Below the pieces are notes generated by a model. That model saw nothing but the letters and a program-made list of their open reading frames with translations, ran no database searches and had not been told where the DNA came from. From the NCBI GenBank assembly GCA_002420315.1, contig DIHU01000223.1, positions 1 to 6,706 on the forward strand: DNA of 6,706 nt, read 5' to 3'. The translations under genes and the position numbers were made by a program. The DNA is from Akkermansiaceae bacterium UBA5688. GTDB lineage: Bacteria > Verrucomicrobiota > Verrucomicrobiia > Verrucomicrobiales > Akkermansiaceae. Below are positions 1 to 6,589 of the stretch, piece after piece. The stretch's first letter is position 1; each line of letters begins with the position of its first letter.

Positions 1-569
1 TATATCGGATCAAAAACTCCACCCGTTGTTTTTAGGCAGCACTCATAACACGCAACCGCCCCCTTGTATCTCCGGACCCTTTCAAAAGCCTTGCCGCATT
101 TTGGGCATTCGTATTTCCACCTCCTTTTCAAACTACGGGTTGGCAAAGCTAATTCATGGGTTGCTCTTTCGTCCGGAATCCCAAGATCCTTACAGGCACG
201 TTGCCACTCTAGCCCATGGCTTTTTATAGCTCGATAGGGGTTTCTTTCATAAGCAATCAGATGAGCTAGCTCGTGAAGCAAAGTTCTTTTGATCTCTGAC
301 TCTGAAATGTTGCTTAGCTCGGGATTTAAATGAATTAGCCCACTTGGCCAGAAGGCCCTTCCGGCACATGAACGCATTCTTGGATTCCACTCAACAGCTA
401 CTCTCTTCTCGAGATCTATTAAGCCAAGTTTGCTGACAAGCTTGCGGCACCAATGGGAGAATGTTGCGTCAGACCCTTGCTGGCGGAATGAAGGTTCGCT
501 GTTGCTGCTAGAAATATCAGAAGATGGCTCAGCAAAGCTGAACTTCATCTGACGAGCGGAACGAAACAT
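1..569 (-). CDS. SprT-like zinc metallopeptidase-fold protein with C-terminal zinc ribbon (partial, 3' end outside window)
   Basis: The reading frame is open from ATG at 569 to the left edge (189 codons seen); an in-frame TAG lies further upstream at about 613-615. Residues 98-104 read LHELAHL, an HExxH zinc site (H99, E100, H103). A third histidine follows in SHGLEWQ (H118), the order found in SprT/SprT-like proteins. The segment before it, with WNPRMRSCAGRA and IHLNPEL, is also typical of the family. A zinc ribbon follows, with C155-x2-C158 and C174-x2-C177, so the protein is probably nearly complete at the edge. Residues 12-32 are rich in serine and look disordered. Eukaryotic Spartan, in the same superfamily, cleaves DNA-protein crosslinks; the role of bacterial members is poorly defined, so a DNA-repair role is only inferred. 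A second in-frame ATG at 548 is an alternative start. Neither start has a Shine-Dalgarno sequence. It is divergent from the M48 gene. Confidence 0.9.
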   Translation of the reverse strand, partial: MFRSARQMKFSFAEPSSDISSSNSEPSFRQQGSDATFSHWCRKLVSKLGLIDLEKRVAVEWNPRMRSCAGRAFWPSGLIHLNPELSNISESEIKRTLLHELAHLIAYERNPYRAIKSHGLEWQRACKDLGIPDERATHELALPTRSLKRRWKYECPKCGKAFERVRRYKGAVACYECCLKTTGGVFDPI

Positions 570-576
570 ACAAGGG

Positions 577-604
577 ATTATTTCGGGTTTCTTAACAATT
601 ACAA
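577..604 (-). promoter_or_regulatory. Candidate sigma70-type promoter for the SprT-like gene
   Basis: Read on the minus strand, TTGTAA (604-599, 4 of 6 matches to TTGACA) is followed by a 16-base spacer and AATAAT (582-577, 5 of 6 matches to TATAAT). Only seven bases separate the -10 box from the ATG at 569, so transcription would begin at or one base before the start codon and give a leaderless or near-leaderless message. The region is AT-rich, so a chance match is possible. The rest of the 570-697 gap holds an A-rich run at 611-622 and a small inverted repeat GAATT-N5-AATTC (624-638). I saw no convincing plus-strand promoter for the M48 gene. Confidence 0.35.
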
Positions 605-697
605 GATCCTAAATAAAAAAAATGAATTCAAATAATTCCGCACCTTTAGCCGAAAAATCATCTTGTCGCTTTAGCATCACCCCGTGAACGTTGTTCC

Positions 698-1963
698 ATG
701 CCCGAGTTAAACTTTCTCGCTATCCTTCTCGTTGTAGCCCTCCTTGTTCTCTGGAACCTTGATTTCATGGCAACTCTACTCACTCTAAAAAATCTCAAAC
801 CTGAGCTACCGGCGGAGTTTCGTGGGGTTTGGGATGATGAGAAGTATCTGAAATCTCAATCTTACGAGAAGGCCCAGGCCCAATTTGGAATCGTTTCCTC
901 AATTTCCTCTCTCACTATACTGCTGGTCTTTTGGTTTTTTGGAGGATTCGGCTGGGTGGATGGGCTTGTGAGCGAATTAGGGTTTGGCAAAGTTGGAACC
1001 GGCCTGTTTTTCATTGGGCTCGTATACCTCGGTTTGTGGTTAAGCTCTCTTCCGTTCGAGCTTTACCACACTTTCGTTTTGGAAGAGCGGTTCGGCTTCA
1101 ACAAAACCACTGTAAAAACTTATATCATTGATCAGATTAAATCTCATTTACTCACCGCTATCCTTGGTGGCGGAATTGTAGCGCTTATTCTTTGGATTTT
1201 CGATTCGGTGCCCAATGCGTGGATCTGGGCCTGGTTAAGTTTTACCGTAATCTCGCTTGCGCTGACTTATTTGGCTCCTTCCTTTCTTCTTCCTCTCTTT
1301 AATAAGTTTACACCATTGGAAGATAAAAAATTGAACGAAGCGATCCAATCGATGGCTGTGAAGTGTGAATTCCCGCTTACCGAAATCTCGGTCATGGATG
1401 GATCTCGGCGCTCTTCCAAATCAAATGCCTTTTTTACTGGATTTGGTAAGCGCAAAAAAATCGCGCTCTTCGATACTTTAATTGAAAGTCAGACTACTGA
1501 GGAGTTGGTTGGAGTGCTTGCCCACGAGATCGGACATTTTAAGCGTAAGCATATCGTCCAGCGTCTCGTTATTTCGATTATTCAAACTGCTATAATTTTC
1601 TTTTTGCTTGGAATGGCGACTAATCCAGAAAGTTCTTTGGGGAGCCAGCTCTATGCCGCGTTTGGAATTTCGGGAGAATCCAATGGATCCATTGCAGCAG
1701 GGCTTGTCTTATTCATGATTGTATTTAAACCGGTGTCTCGTGTTCTCTCAGTGGTTATGAATATGTTATCTCGAAAACATGAATTCGAAGCTGATGAATA
1801 TGCAGCTGTAAATCAAGGCACACCAAATCATCTGATTTCAGCACTCAAGAAACTTTCGGCTAATAACCTTTCAAATTTGACGCCCCACCCACTTGAGGTT
1901 TTTCTTGATCACTGCCACCCGCCTGTTTTGACAAGAATACAAGAGCTCGAAAAGTTAAACTAG
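698..1963 (+). CDS. M48 family integral-membrane metallopeptidase (Ste24/CAAX prenyl protease 1-like)
   Basis: This 421-residue protein has the full Ste24-type architecture: an N-terminal multi-helix M48_N-type region, then the zinc peptidase domain. The catalytic site is HEIGH at 276-280 (H276 and H280 zinc ligands, E277 catalytic). The third ligand lies in HEFEADEYA, where E362 and D366 match the ExxxD of yeast Ste24. Other family marks are SRRSSKSNAFFTGFG (237-250), KIALFDTLI (254-262) and the C-terminal HPPVLTRIQ (407-415). Likely membrane segments are near 4-28, 65-88, 100-120, 150-168, 174-198, 286-306 and 331-352. Ste24 enzymes cut proteins within the membrane; yeast Ste24 processes prenylated a-factor. 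Bacteria are not known to prenylate CAAX proteins, so the natural substrate is unknown and membrane-protein quality control is only a guess. HtpX is a shorter relative, and the long N-terminal region argues against that name. No Shine-Dalgarno precedes the ATG. The stop overlaps the stop of the converging MFS gene. Confidence 0.93.
   Translation: MPELNFLAILLVVALLVLWNLDFMATLLTLKNLKPELPAEFRGVWDDEKYLKSQSYEKAQAQFGIVSSISSLTILLVFWFFGGFGWVDGLVSELGFGKVGTGLFFIGLVYLGLWLSSLPFELYHTFVLEERFGFNKTTVKTYIIDQIKSHLLTAILGGGIVALILWIFDSVPNAWIWAWLSFTVISLALTYLAPSFLLPLFNKFTPLEDKKLNEAIQSMAVKCEFPLTEISVMDGSRRSSKSNAFFTGFGKRKKIALFDTLIESQTTEELVGVLAHEIGHFKRKHIVQRLVISIIQTAIIFFLLGMATNPESSLGSQLYAAFGISGESNGSIAAGLVLFMIVFKPVSRVLSVVMNMLSRKHEFEADEYAAVNQGTPNHLISALKKLSANNLSNLTPHPLEVFLDHCHPPVLTRIQELEKLN
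1960..1963. other. CTAG shared by two convergent TAG stop codons
   Basis: The palindrome CTAG serves both genes. Plus-strand TAG (1961-1963) ends the M48 gene and minus-strand TAG (1962-1960) ends the MFS gene. The coding regions therefore meet tail to tail with no intergenic space, and any transcription terminator must lie inside the opposite gene. I saw no stem-loop with a T-run nearby. Confidence 0.95.
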
Positions 1964-3147
1964 TGGTCTTTGATCCCTGAGTTGATAGGCAAACCTTTGT
2001 AACCGAAAGCAAAGAGGGTTAGAGCGAGACAATTCATACCTGTAAGAACGGCCCAATAACCCGACCATCCCCATGAGGGAGCTAGTAAGTGGTAGAGTCT
2101 GTCAACCGTCAAGATCCCCAGAACCGTTCCAAGGCCTCCGGTGAAGAAGCCTAAAAGAGCCTGCGCTTGGGTCCGCATCCCTTCATCGACTCGGCGATGG
2201 ACAAAAACCCGTCCCGCTTCGAAAAAAAAGGTCCAACAAAATCCATGCAGGGTGATTCCAATAACCAACCAAGTGACTTCATCAAAGGCATAGAATGTGT
2301 AGCGCAACACTCCACTTCCGATCGCAAAAAGCAGGATTGTTTTAACCCGAAATCGTGCGATTACCCAGCCCATCAAAAGCATCGCTATGGTTTCCATAAC
2401 CTGAGCTGTAGCCATGAAAGCGCTGACTGATTCTACTCCTAGTTCTTTTAAGTGTTTTGGCGTATGTAGATAGTATGCACCGAGGGGAATGCTGAATAGA
2501 AGTGCGGTAGAAAAATAGATAAATAAATCTCGATCGTGTAGTAGCTTCAGCGCTCCCAGACCAAGATTGTCGGTCCATTTTTTGGGCTTATCGCCCTTAG
2601 GTAAGGTAACGGGAAGAAGGAAGCAGCTAATTCCTGCGAAGACTCGGACCCCTGCGCCAAGTTTTCCCGTCTCTGCAGAAAAATCGAGACCCCATAAACT
2701 CACGAGTAGGCTGGAGGCCATCCAGCCAAGGGTTCCCCAGACGCGAAAAAGCCCGAAAGTCTTTCCCGGATCAGCCAAACTTGATAGCGTGATTGTGGTT
2801 AAAAGGGACCATGCCGGAGCAGATATTAGAGCGTTAATAATAAAGAACGAAAGAAACCACCACCCTCCCCAACTTTGCTCAAGTGAGTGGAAAGCCATGT
2901 AAAGAAATCCCGCTCCAAGAAGCATAATCCAGCCGAGAACTTTTTGTGCTTCAAGTCTTTGATCAACCTGAGCCCCAAAAATGAGTGGCGAAATCATACC
3001 TGCAAGAGGCGGGACCAAAAATGCCCATACAGCCCAGCTACCCAAACCATAATTTTCTAGGACATTGGTGAGAGCTGGAAACCAAAATCCTGGGGCAGAG
3101 GCGAGCAGGAAGAAGACGACTGCCAGCCAGTAACGGTGGCCTTTCAT
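1960..3147 (-). CDS. MFS transporter, nucleoside:H+ symporter (NupG-like) family
   Basis: This 395-residue, highly hydrophobic protein is about the right length for a 12-helix major facilitator. Residues 131-142 (FGLFRVWGTLGW) match the NupG-family signature after helix 4, and RTQAQALL (325-332) matches the signature after helix 10. From memory of E. coli NupG, R135, T139, Q249 and E252 (in AQVMET) align with binding-site residues. However, the usual CYDFFFVxGQ of helix 9-10 reads CWTFFFEAGR (304-313): the aspartate is T306, and a glutamate appears at E310. The carrier may therefore take something other than an ordinary nucleoside. It would act in the inner membrane, driven by protons. The ATG lies 4 bases after the glnS stop with no Shine-Dalgarno, so translation is probably coupled to glnS. 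The family assignment is firm; the substrate is uncertain. Confidence 0.85.
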   Translation of the reverse strand: MKGHRYWLAVVFFLLASAPGFWFPALTNVLENYGLGSWAVWAFLVPPLAGMISPLIFGAQVDQRLEAQKVLGWIMLLGAGFLYMAFHSLEQSWGGWWFLSFFIINALISAPAWSLLTTITLSSLADPGKTFGLFRVWGTLGWMASSLLVSLWGLDFSAETGKLGAGVRVFAGISCFLLPVTLPKGDKPKKWTDNLGLGALKLLHDRDLFIYFSTALLFSIPLGAYYLHTPKHLKELGVESVSAFMATAQVMETIAMLLMGWVIARFRVKTILLFAIGSGVLRYTFYAFDEVTWLVIGITLHGFCWTFFFEAGRVFVHRRVDEGMRTQAQALLGFFTGGLGTVLGILTVDRLYHLLAPSWGWSGYWAVLTGMNCLALTLFAFGYKGLPINSGIKDH

Positions 3148-3151
3148 AAAT

Positions 3152-4822
3152 CTATTTTTTGGAGCCCCACGAATCTCTCAGGGTGGAAATTCGGTTAAAG
3201 ACCGGTTTCTCCAAAGTGTGATCTTCAGAATCACTACAAAAGTATCCAATGCGTTCAAACTGGCATCGTTCCCCTGGTGTCGTTGTTGCTAGACTCGGCT
3301 CAACTTGAGCGTTGTCGACAACGGACAGGCTATCTGGATTTAGGCAGGACAAGTAACCACCTTCGGCACTATCAGGGGCCTCTTCCGTAAAAAGTCGATC
3401 GTAAAGACGGACCTCGGCACTCACAGCTTCTTGGCAAGAAACCCAATGGATCGCCGTGCGACATTGTACTCCTTCAGGCGCTGACTTGCCGATCGTGTTT
3501 GGCAGGAAGTGACAATGAATTTCAGAGACTTCTCCATCATCGTCGAGAGTATGGTCAATATGTTGGACGATGTATGCCCCCCGAAGTCTAACCGCCCCGC
3601 CCGGTTTGAGTCGAAAGTATTTCTTTGGTGCATCTATCATGAAGTCATCACGCTCAATCCAAAATTCCCGCGTGAAAGTAAGTTCTCGTGTTCCATCAGC
3701 TTCATTTTCGGGATTATTGGGCACAGTTACTTTTTCGCTATCACCTTCCGGATAGTTGGTCACAATAACTTTAATGGGATCCAAGACCGCCATTTTACGG
3801 AGTGCAACTTTGTTGAGATAATTCCGCACTTCAAATTCAAGTAGCGCAAAATCAGAAAGCGAATTCTGTTTTGTTAGACCGACTCTATCAACAAATGCGC
3901 GAATTGCCTCAGGTGGATAACCTCGGCGGCGCATTCCACTTAGTGTCGACATGCGTGGGTCATTCCAGCCTACGACATGCTTCTCATCAACCAACTGGAT
4001 GAATTTACGCTTACTCATGATGGTGTATCCAATATTAAGGCGCGCAAACTCGATTTGTCGTGGTTTTGATGGAACCGGGCAGTTTTCCACAACCCAATTG
4101 TAAAGTGGTCGATGATTCTCGAATTCAAGTGAACAAAGAGAGTGTGTGATGTGCTCCTTCGCGTCTTCCAATGGATGAGCAAAATCATACATTGGATAAA
4201 TACACCACTTGTCACCTGTTTTGTGATGGTGAGCATGAACGACACGATAAAGCACTGGGTCGCGCATATTCATATTAAAGGATTCCATGTCGATATTGGC
4301 TCGGAGAACTGCCCCACCATCTTCGAATGCACCTTCGCGCATTTTTCTGAAAAGATCCAAATTTTCGTCCACGGAACGGTCTCGATATGGAGAAGGAGTT
4401 CCGACGATGTTAACATTCCCCCTCTGAGATCGGATCTCTTCTGATGTCTGAGTGTCTACATAAGCGAGGCCCTTCTTGATTAAGGAAACCGCACAATCGT
4501 AAAAGAAATCGAAGTAGTCGCTCGCAAAAAAGAGATATTCACCCCAATCGTAACCGAGCCATTCTATATCGTGTTTGATCGATTCAACATACTCGGTGTC
4601 CTCTTTTACTGGATTGGTGTCGTCAAAGCGTAGATGACATCGTGCTCCTAACTCGGCATATTCGATAGCGATTCCGAAGTTCACGCCGATCGCCTTTGCA
4701 TGTCCAATATGTAGGTAACCATTTGGTTCGGGTGGGAAACGGGTAATTGGGGTTGTATGTTTTCCACACTTCAGATCGTTGGCGATGATTTCCCGGATAA
4801 AGTCTTTTTTCTCTTCGCTCAT
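3152..4822 (-). CDS. glnS: Glutaminyl-tRNA synthetase
   Basis: This is a class I aminoacyl-tRNA synthetase that joins glutamine to tRNA-Gln using ATP in the cytoplasm. At 556 residues it is close to the 554 of E. coli GlnRS and is colinear with it. The catalytic domain has PPEPNGYLHIGHAKAI (30-45, HIGH at 38-41), RFDDTNP (65-71), YPMYDFAHPLEDA (209-221), THSLCSLEFENHRPLYNW (226-243) and the KMSKS-type loop IMSKRK (268-273). The C-terminal beta-barrel anticodon-binding region starts near RKMAVLDPIKV (342-352) and ends with EKPVFNR and LRDSW. The length leaves no room for a fused YqeY domain, which some bacteria have. Its presence means direct charging of tRNA-Gln rather than sole reliance on the GatCAB route. 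The ATG lies 6 bases after the dipeptidase stop, without a Shine-Dalgarno, which suggests co-transcription and coupled translation. Confidence 0.98.
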   Translation of the reverse strand: MSEEKKDFIREIIANDLKCGKHTTPITRFPPEPNGYLHIGHAKAIGVNFGIAIEYAELGARCHLRFDDTNPVKEDTEYVESIKHDIEWLGYDWGEYLFFASDYFDFFYDCAVSLIKKGLAYVDTQTSEEIRSQRGNVNIVGTPSPYRDRSVDENLDLFRKMREGAFEDGGAVLRANIDMESFNMNMRDPVLYRVVHAHHHKTGDKWCIYPMYDFAHPLEDAKEHITHSLCSLEFENHRPLYNWVVENCPVPSKPRQIEFARLNIGYTIMSKRKFIQLVDEKHVVGWNDPRMSTLSGMRRRGYPPEAIRAFVDRVGLTKQNSLSDFALLEFEVRNYLNKVALRKMAVLDPIKVIVTNYPEGDSEKVTVPNNPENEADGTRELTFTREFWIERDDFMIDAPKKYFRLKPGGAVRLRGAYIVQHIDHTLDDDGEVSEIHCHFLPNTIGKSAPEGVQCRTAIHWVSCQEAVSAEVRLYDRLFTEEAPDSAEGGYLSCLNPDSLSVVDNAQVEPSLATTTPGERCQFERIGYFCSDSEDHTLEKPVFNRISTLRDSWGSKK

Positions 4823-4828
4823 GAGCTT

Positions 4829-6163
4829 TTAAATCTTTGAAAGTTCTTTGAGAAGTTCGCAGCTCATTTCGATCCCTCTCTCGAAATTTTCAACTGAGTA
4901 ATTCTCATTAGGGGCGTGTATTTGGCAATCCGGTAAAGCCAATCCAAGCATTAGACTATCTGCGCCAAGGATCTCCTTCATATCCTGAATGATAGGAATG
5001 CTGCCACCCTCACGAATAAGGACGGGCTCGCGTCCGAACGCAGTTGTCAGTGCGGCCTGAGCGGCTTTTCCAAATTTAGAATGGGGATCGTTGTGATACG
5101 CCTTTCCCGAGTGTCCCTTGTAAACCTCAATTGTCACTCCCTTGGGCAAGTGTTTACAAAGATGATCTTTGACTTGTTGTTGGATTTTTACCGGATCTTG
5201 GCCAGGAACGAGTCGGCATGAGAGTTTGAATGTTGCTTCAGCAGGCAAGACGGTTTTCGAGCCTTCTCCTTGATAGCCGCTTCCGAAGCCGTTCACTTCG
5301 ACAGTAGGTCTTGCCCAGAGACGTTCGGCCATCGAATAGCCAGGCTCCCCAAATGGCTCAGGAGAACCCGTTGTTTTCAAAAAATCCTCGTCACTAGTCC
5401 CGGGAACTTTAGACCACATCTCACGCTCCCAGTCCTCAAGAGGAACGACATCCTCGTAAAATCCTGCGATCGCGATCCTGCCTTCATCATCATGCAAGCT
5501 GGCGATCATCCGAGCTGCTGCTGTTGCTGGGTTGGCAACACATCCACCGTAAACCCCTGAATGAAGGTCACCACTCGGCCCTTTGACTTTAACTTCCAGG
5601 CAAGTAATCCCACGCAAACCGTATCCAAGAGTGGGCACTCCGGGAGCAACCATTCCAGTGTCAGAGACCGCAATGATATCACAAACGAGTGATTCCTTAT
5701 GTTCGTCCAAAAATGGAACAAGATTTGGTGACCCAATCTCCTCTTCTCCTTCAATGAGAAAAATAACGTTGAGGGGGAGCTCACCGTTTTGCTTCATCAT
5801 TTTTTCGGCACCGAGTATATGGACAAAGTGCTGACCTTTATTGTCTGCTCCGCCCCTACCCCAAATTTTGCCATTGCGGATTTCTGGTTCAAATGGCGGC
5901 GAATCCCAAAGTTCCAGAGGGTCGACAGGTTGAACATCGTAGTGACCGTAGATGAGAACGGTCGGGCGTCCTTCCACTTTCTCATTCCGAGCTACAATCA
6001 CTGGGTTTCCAGGAGTTTCGTGGAGTCCAGTCTCGAGCCCCAGGTCTTCGAGTTGAGATTTTAACCACATAGCATTGGCACGGACGTCCTCGACGTGGCG
6101 GGAATCCGTAGAGATGCTAGGGAATCTTAAGTGTTCGAAAAGGCGCTCAAGCTCTGAAGTCAT
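4829..6163 (-). CDS. M20 family dipeptidase (carnosinase/CNDP2-like)
   Basis: This is a cytoplasmic di-zinc exopeptidase that should cut dipeptides or short peptides. Residues below count from the ATG at 6163 (444 residues). Metal and catalytic positions are all present: H74 and D76 in GHYDVQP, the bridging D107 in GRGGADNKGQ, base E141 and ligand E142 in EGEEEIGSPN, D168 in VSDT, and H416 in IHAPNE. The dimerisation domain carries SGDLHSGVYGG (H201), and REGGSIPI (384-391) is the usual substrate-side motif. Together these place it with CNDP2-type dipeptidases rather than ArgE or DapE, although M20 substrates are hard to predict. An in-frame TTG at 6190 would add nine residues (453 total) and shorten the upstream gap to 17 bases. 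I prefer ATG because TTG is a rarer start, but neither has a Shine-Dalgarno. It is probably co-transcribed with glnS, which begins 6 bases after its TAA. Confidence 0.93.
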   Translation of the reverse strand: MTSELERLFEHLRFPSISTDSRHVEDVRANAMWLKSQLEDLGLETGLHETPGNPVIVARNEKVEGRPTVLIYGHYDVQPVDPLELWDSPPFEPEIRNGKIWGRGGADNKGQHFVHILGAEKMMKQNGELPLNVIFLIEGEEEIGSPNLVPFLDEHKESLVCDIIAVSDTGMVAPGVPTLGYGLRGITCLEVKVKGPSGDLHSGVYGGCVANPATAAARMIASLHDDEGRIAIAGFYEDVVPLEDWEREMWSKVPGTSDEDFLKTTGSPEPFGEPGYSMAERLWARPTVEVNGFGSGYQGEGSKTVLPAEATFKLSCRLVPGQDPVKIQQQVKDHLCKHLPKGVTIEVYKGHSGKAYHNDPHSKFGKAAQAALTTAFGREPVLIREGGSIPIIQDMKEILGADSLMLGLALPDCQIHAPNENYSVENFERGIEMSCELLKELSKI

Positions 6164-6207
6164 ATCAGAGGGATGAGGCTGGTCTGGCAAACTCGCAAGT
6201 CACAAAT

Positions 6208-6522
6208 CTAATCATGCAATGATTCTTCGTCTTTACGTGATCTCGTTAGGCCGAGTTTCCGTTTTTCTTCTCCAATGACAGCCAAAGCATCAAAGAGTGC
6301 CATGAGGATCATGAATAGGCACATCAACGCAAGAAATCCCCAGAAAATCAACATGCGCCAGAGTCCCTGTGAGATCCACGAATCTAGTGGCCAATTGCCC
6401 ATCGAAAAATAGGCGACAATGAACATCAAGAGTCCGGTGATAAATCGACGGCGCTTGCCTCGGTCACTCAGGGTAACAGTGGCTATTGCGAGGGACATTT
6501 GCCACCAACCGGAGCTTTTCAT
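6208..6522 (-). CDS. Small two-helix membrane protein of unknown function
   Basis: I do not recognise this 104-residue protein. It has a basic patch (RGKRRR, 21-26), a hydrophobic segment at about 27-42, a short polar turn (GNWPLDSWISQG) and a second long hydrophobic segment at about 54-83. The C-terminal tail is charged (EEKRKL, TRSRKDEE). By the positive-inside rule both ends face the cytoplasm, making a simple helical hairpin. There are no cysteine pairs, enzyme motifs or signal peptide. It is first in the probable operon with the dipeptidase, glnS and MFS genes, which does not by itself suggest a function. Met9 (ATG at 6498) is an alternative start, preceded by a weak GGTGG. A candidate promoter places transcription start on the Met1 codon. 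The open frame, good start and tight spacing make it likely to be a real gene. Confidence 0.75.
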   Translation of the reverse strand: MKSSGWWQMSLAIATVTLSDRGKRRRFITGLLMFIVAYFSMGNWPLDSWISQGLWRMLIFWGFLALMCLFMILMALFDALAVIGEEKRKLGLTRSRKDEESLHD

Positions 6523-6528
6523 GATCTA

Positions 6529-6557
6529 AGTGTAGCGAATCCCGTTTGCTATCGCAA
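6529..6557 (-). promoter_or_regulatory. Candidate promoter of the four-gene minus-strand operon
   Basis: Read on the minus strand, TTGCGA (6557-6552, 4 of 6 matches to TTGACA) is followed by exactly 17 bases and TACACT (6534-6529, 4 of 6 matches to TATAAT, keeping the key A2 and T6). The seventh base after the -10 box is the A of the ATG at 6522. A transcript from here would start on the first codon, which agrees with the absence of a Shine-Dalgarno there. The call rests on pattern only. Confidence 0.4.
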
Positions 6558-6572
6558 CGCTATCATGCAAAC
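6544..6572. repeat. Short repeats in the divergent intergenic region (possible operator)
   Basis: GTTTGC (6544-6549) and GCAAAC (6567-6572) form a perfect 6-base inverted repeat around 17 bases. Inside it GCTATC occurs twice (6548-6553 and 6559-6564), offset by 11 bases, about one helical turn. The cluster covers the candidate -35 box of the minus-strand operon, so it could be a regulator site. Arms this short also occur by chance. Confidence 0.2.
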
Positions 6573-6589
6573 TCAATTCTTACACAAGT

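Noticed and set aside
26..229. 67-codon plus-strand frame at the left edge
   Set aside because: It is antisense to the zinc site and zinc ribbon of the SprT-like gene.
1992..2020. Imperfect stem-loop (AACC-TTTG with CAAA-GA-GGGTT) as a terminator for the M48 gene
   Set aside because: The stem is interrupted, no T-run follows on either strand, and it lies in the MFS coding sequence.
2167..2902. Plus-strand open frames of 87 and 111 codons (2167-2430, 2567-2902)
   Set aside because: They lie wholly antisense to the MFS gene, show no recognisable domain, and are shadows of its codon pattern.
3509..3844. Plus-strand 111-codon open frame inside glnS
   Set aside because: It is antisense to a well-conserved part of glnS, with no motif of its own.
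5270..6064. Several 83-96 codon plus-strand frames within the dipeptidase gene
   Set aside because: They are antisense to a gene whose catalytic motifs are all intact, and their products look random.
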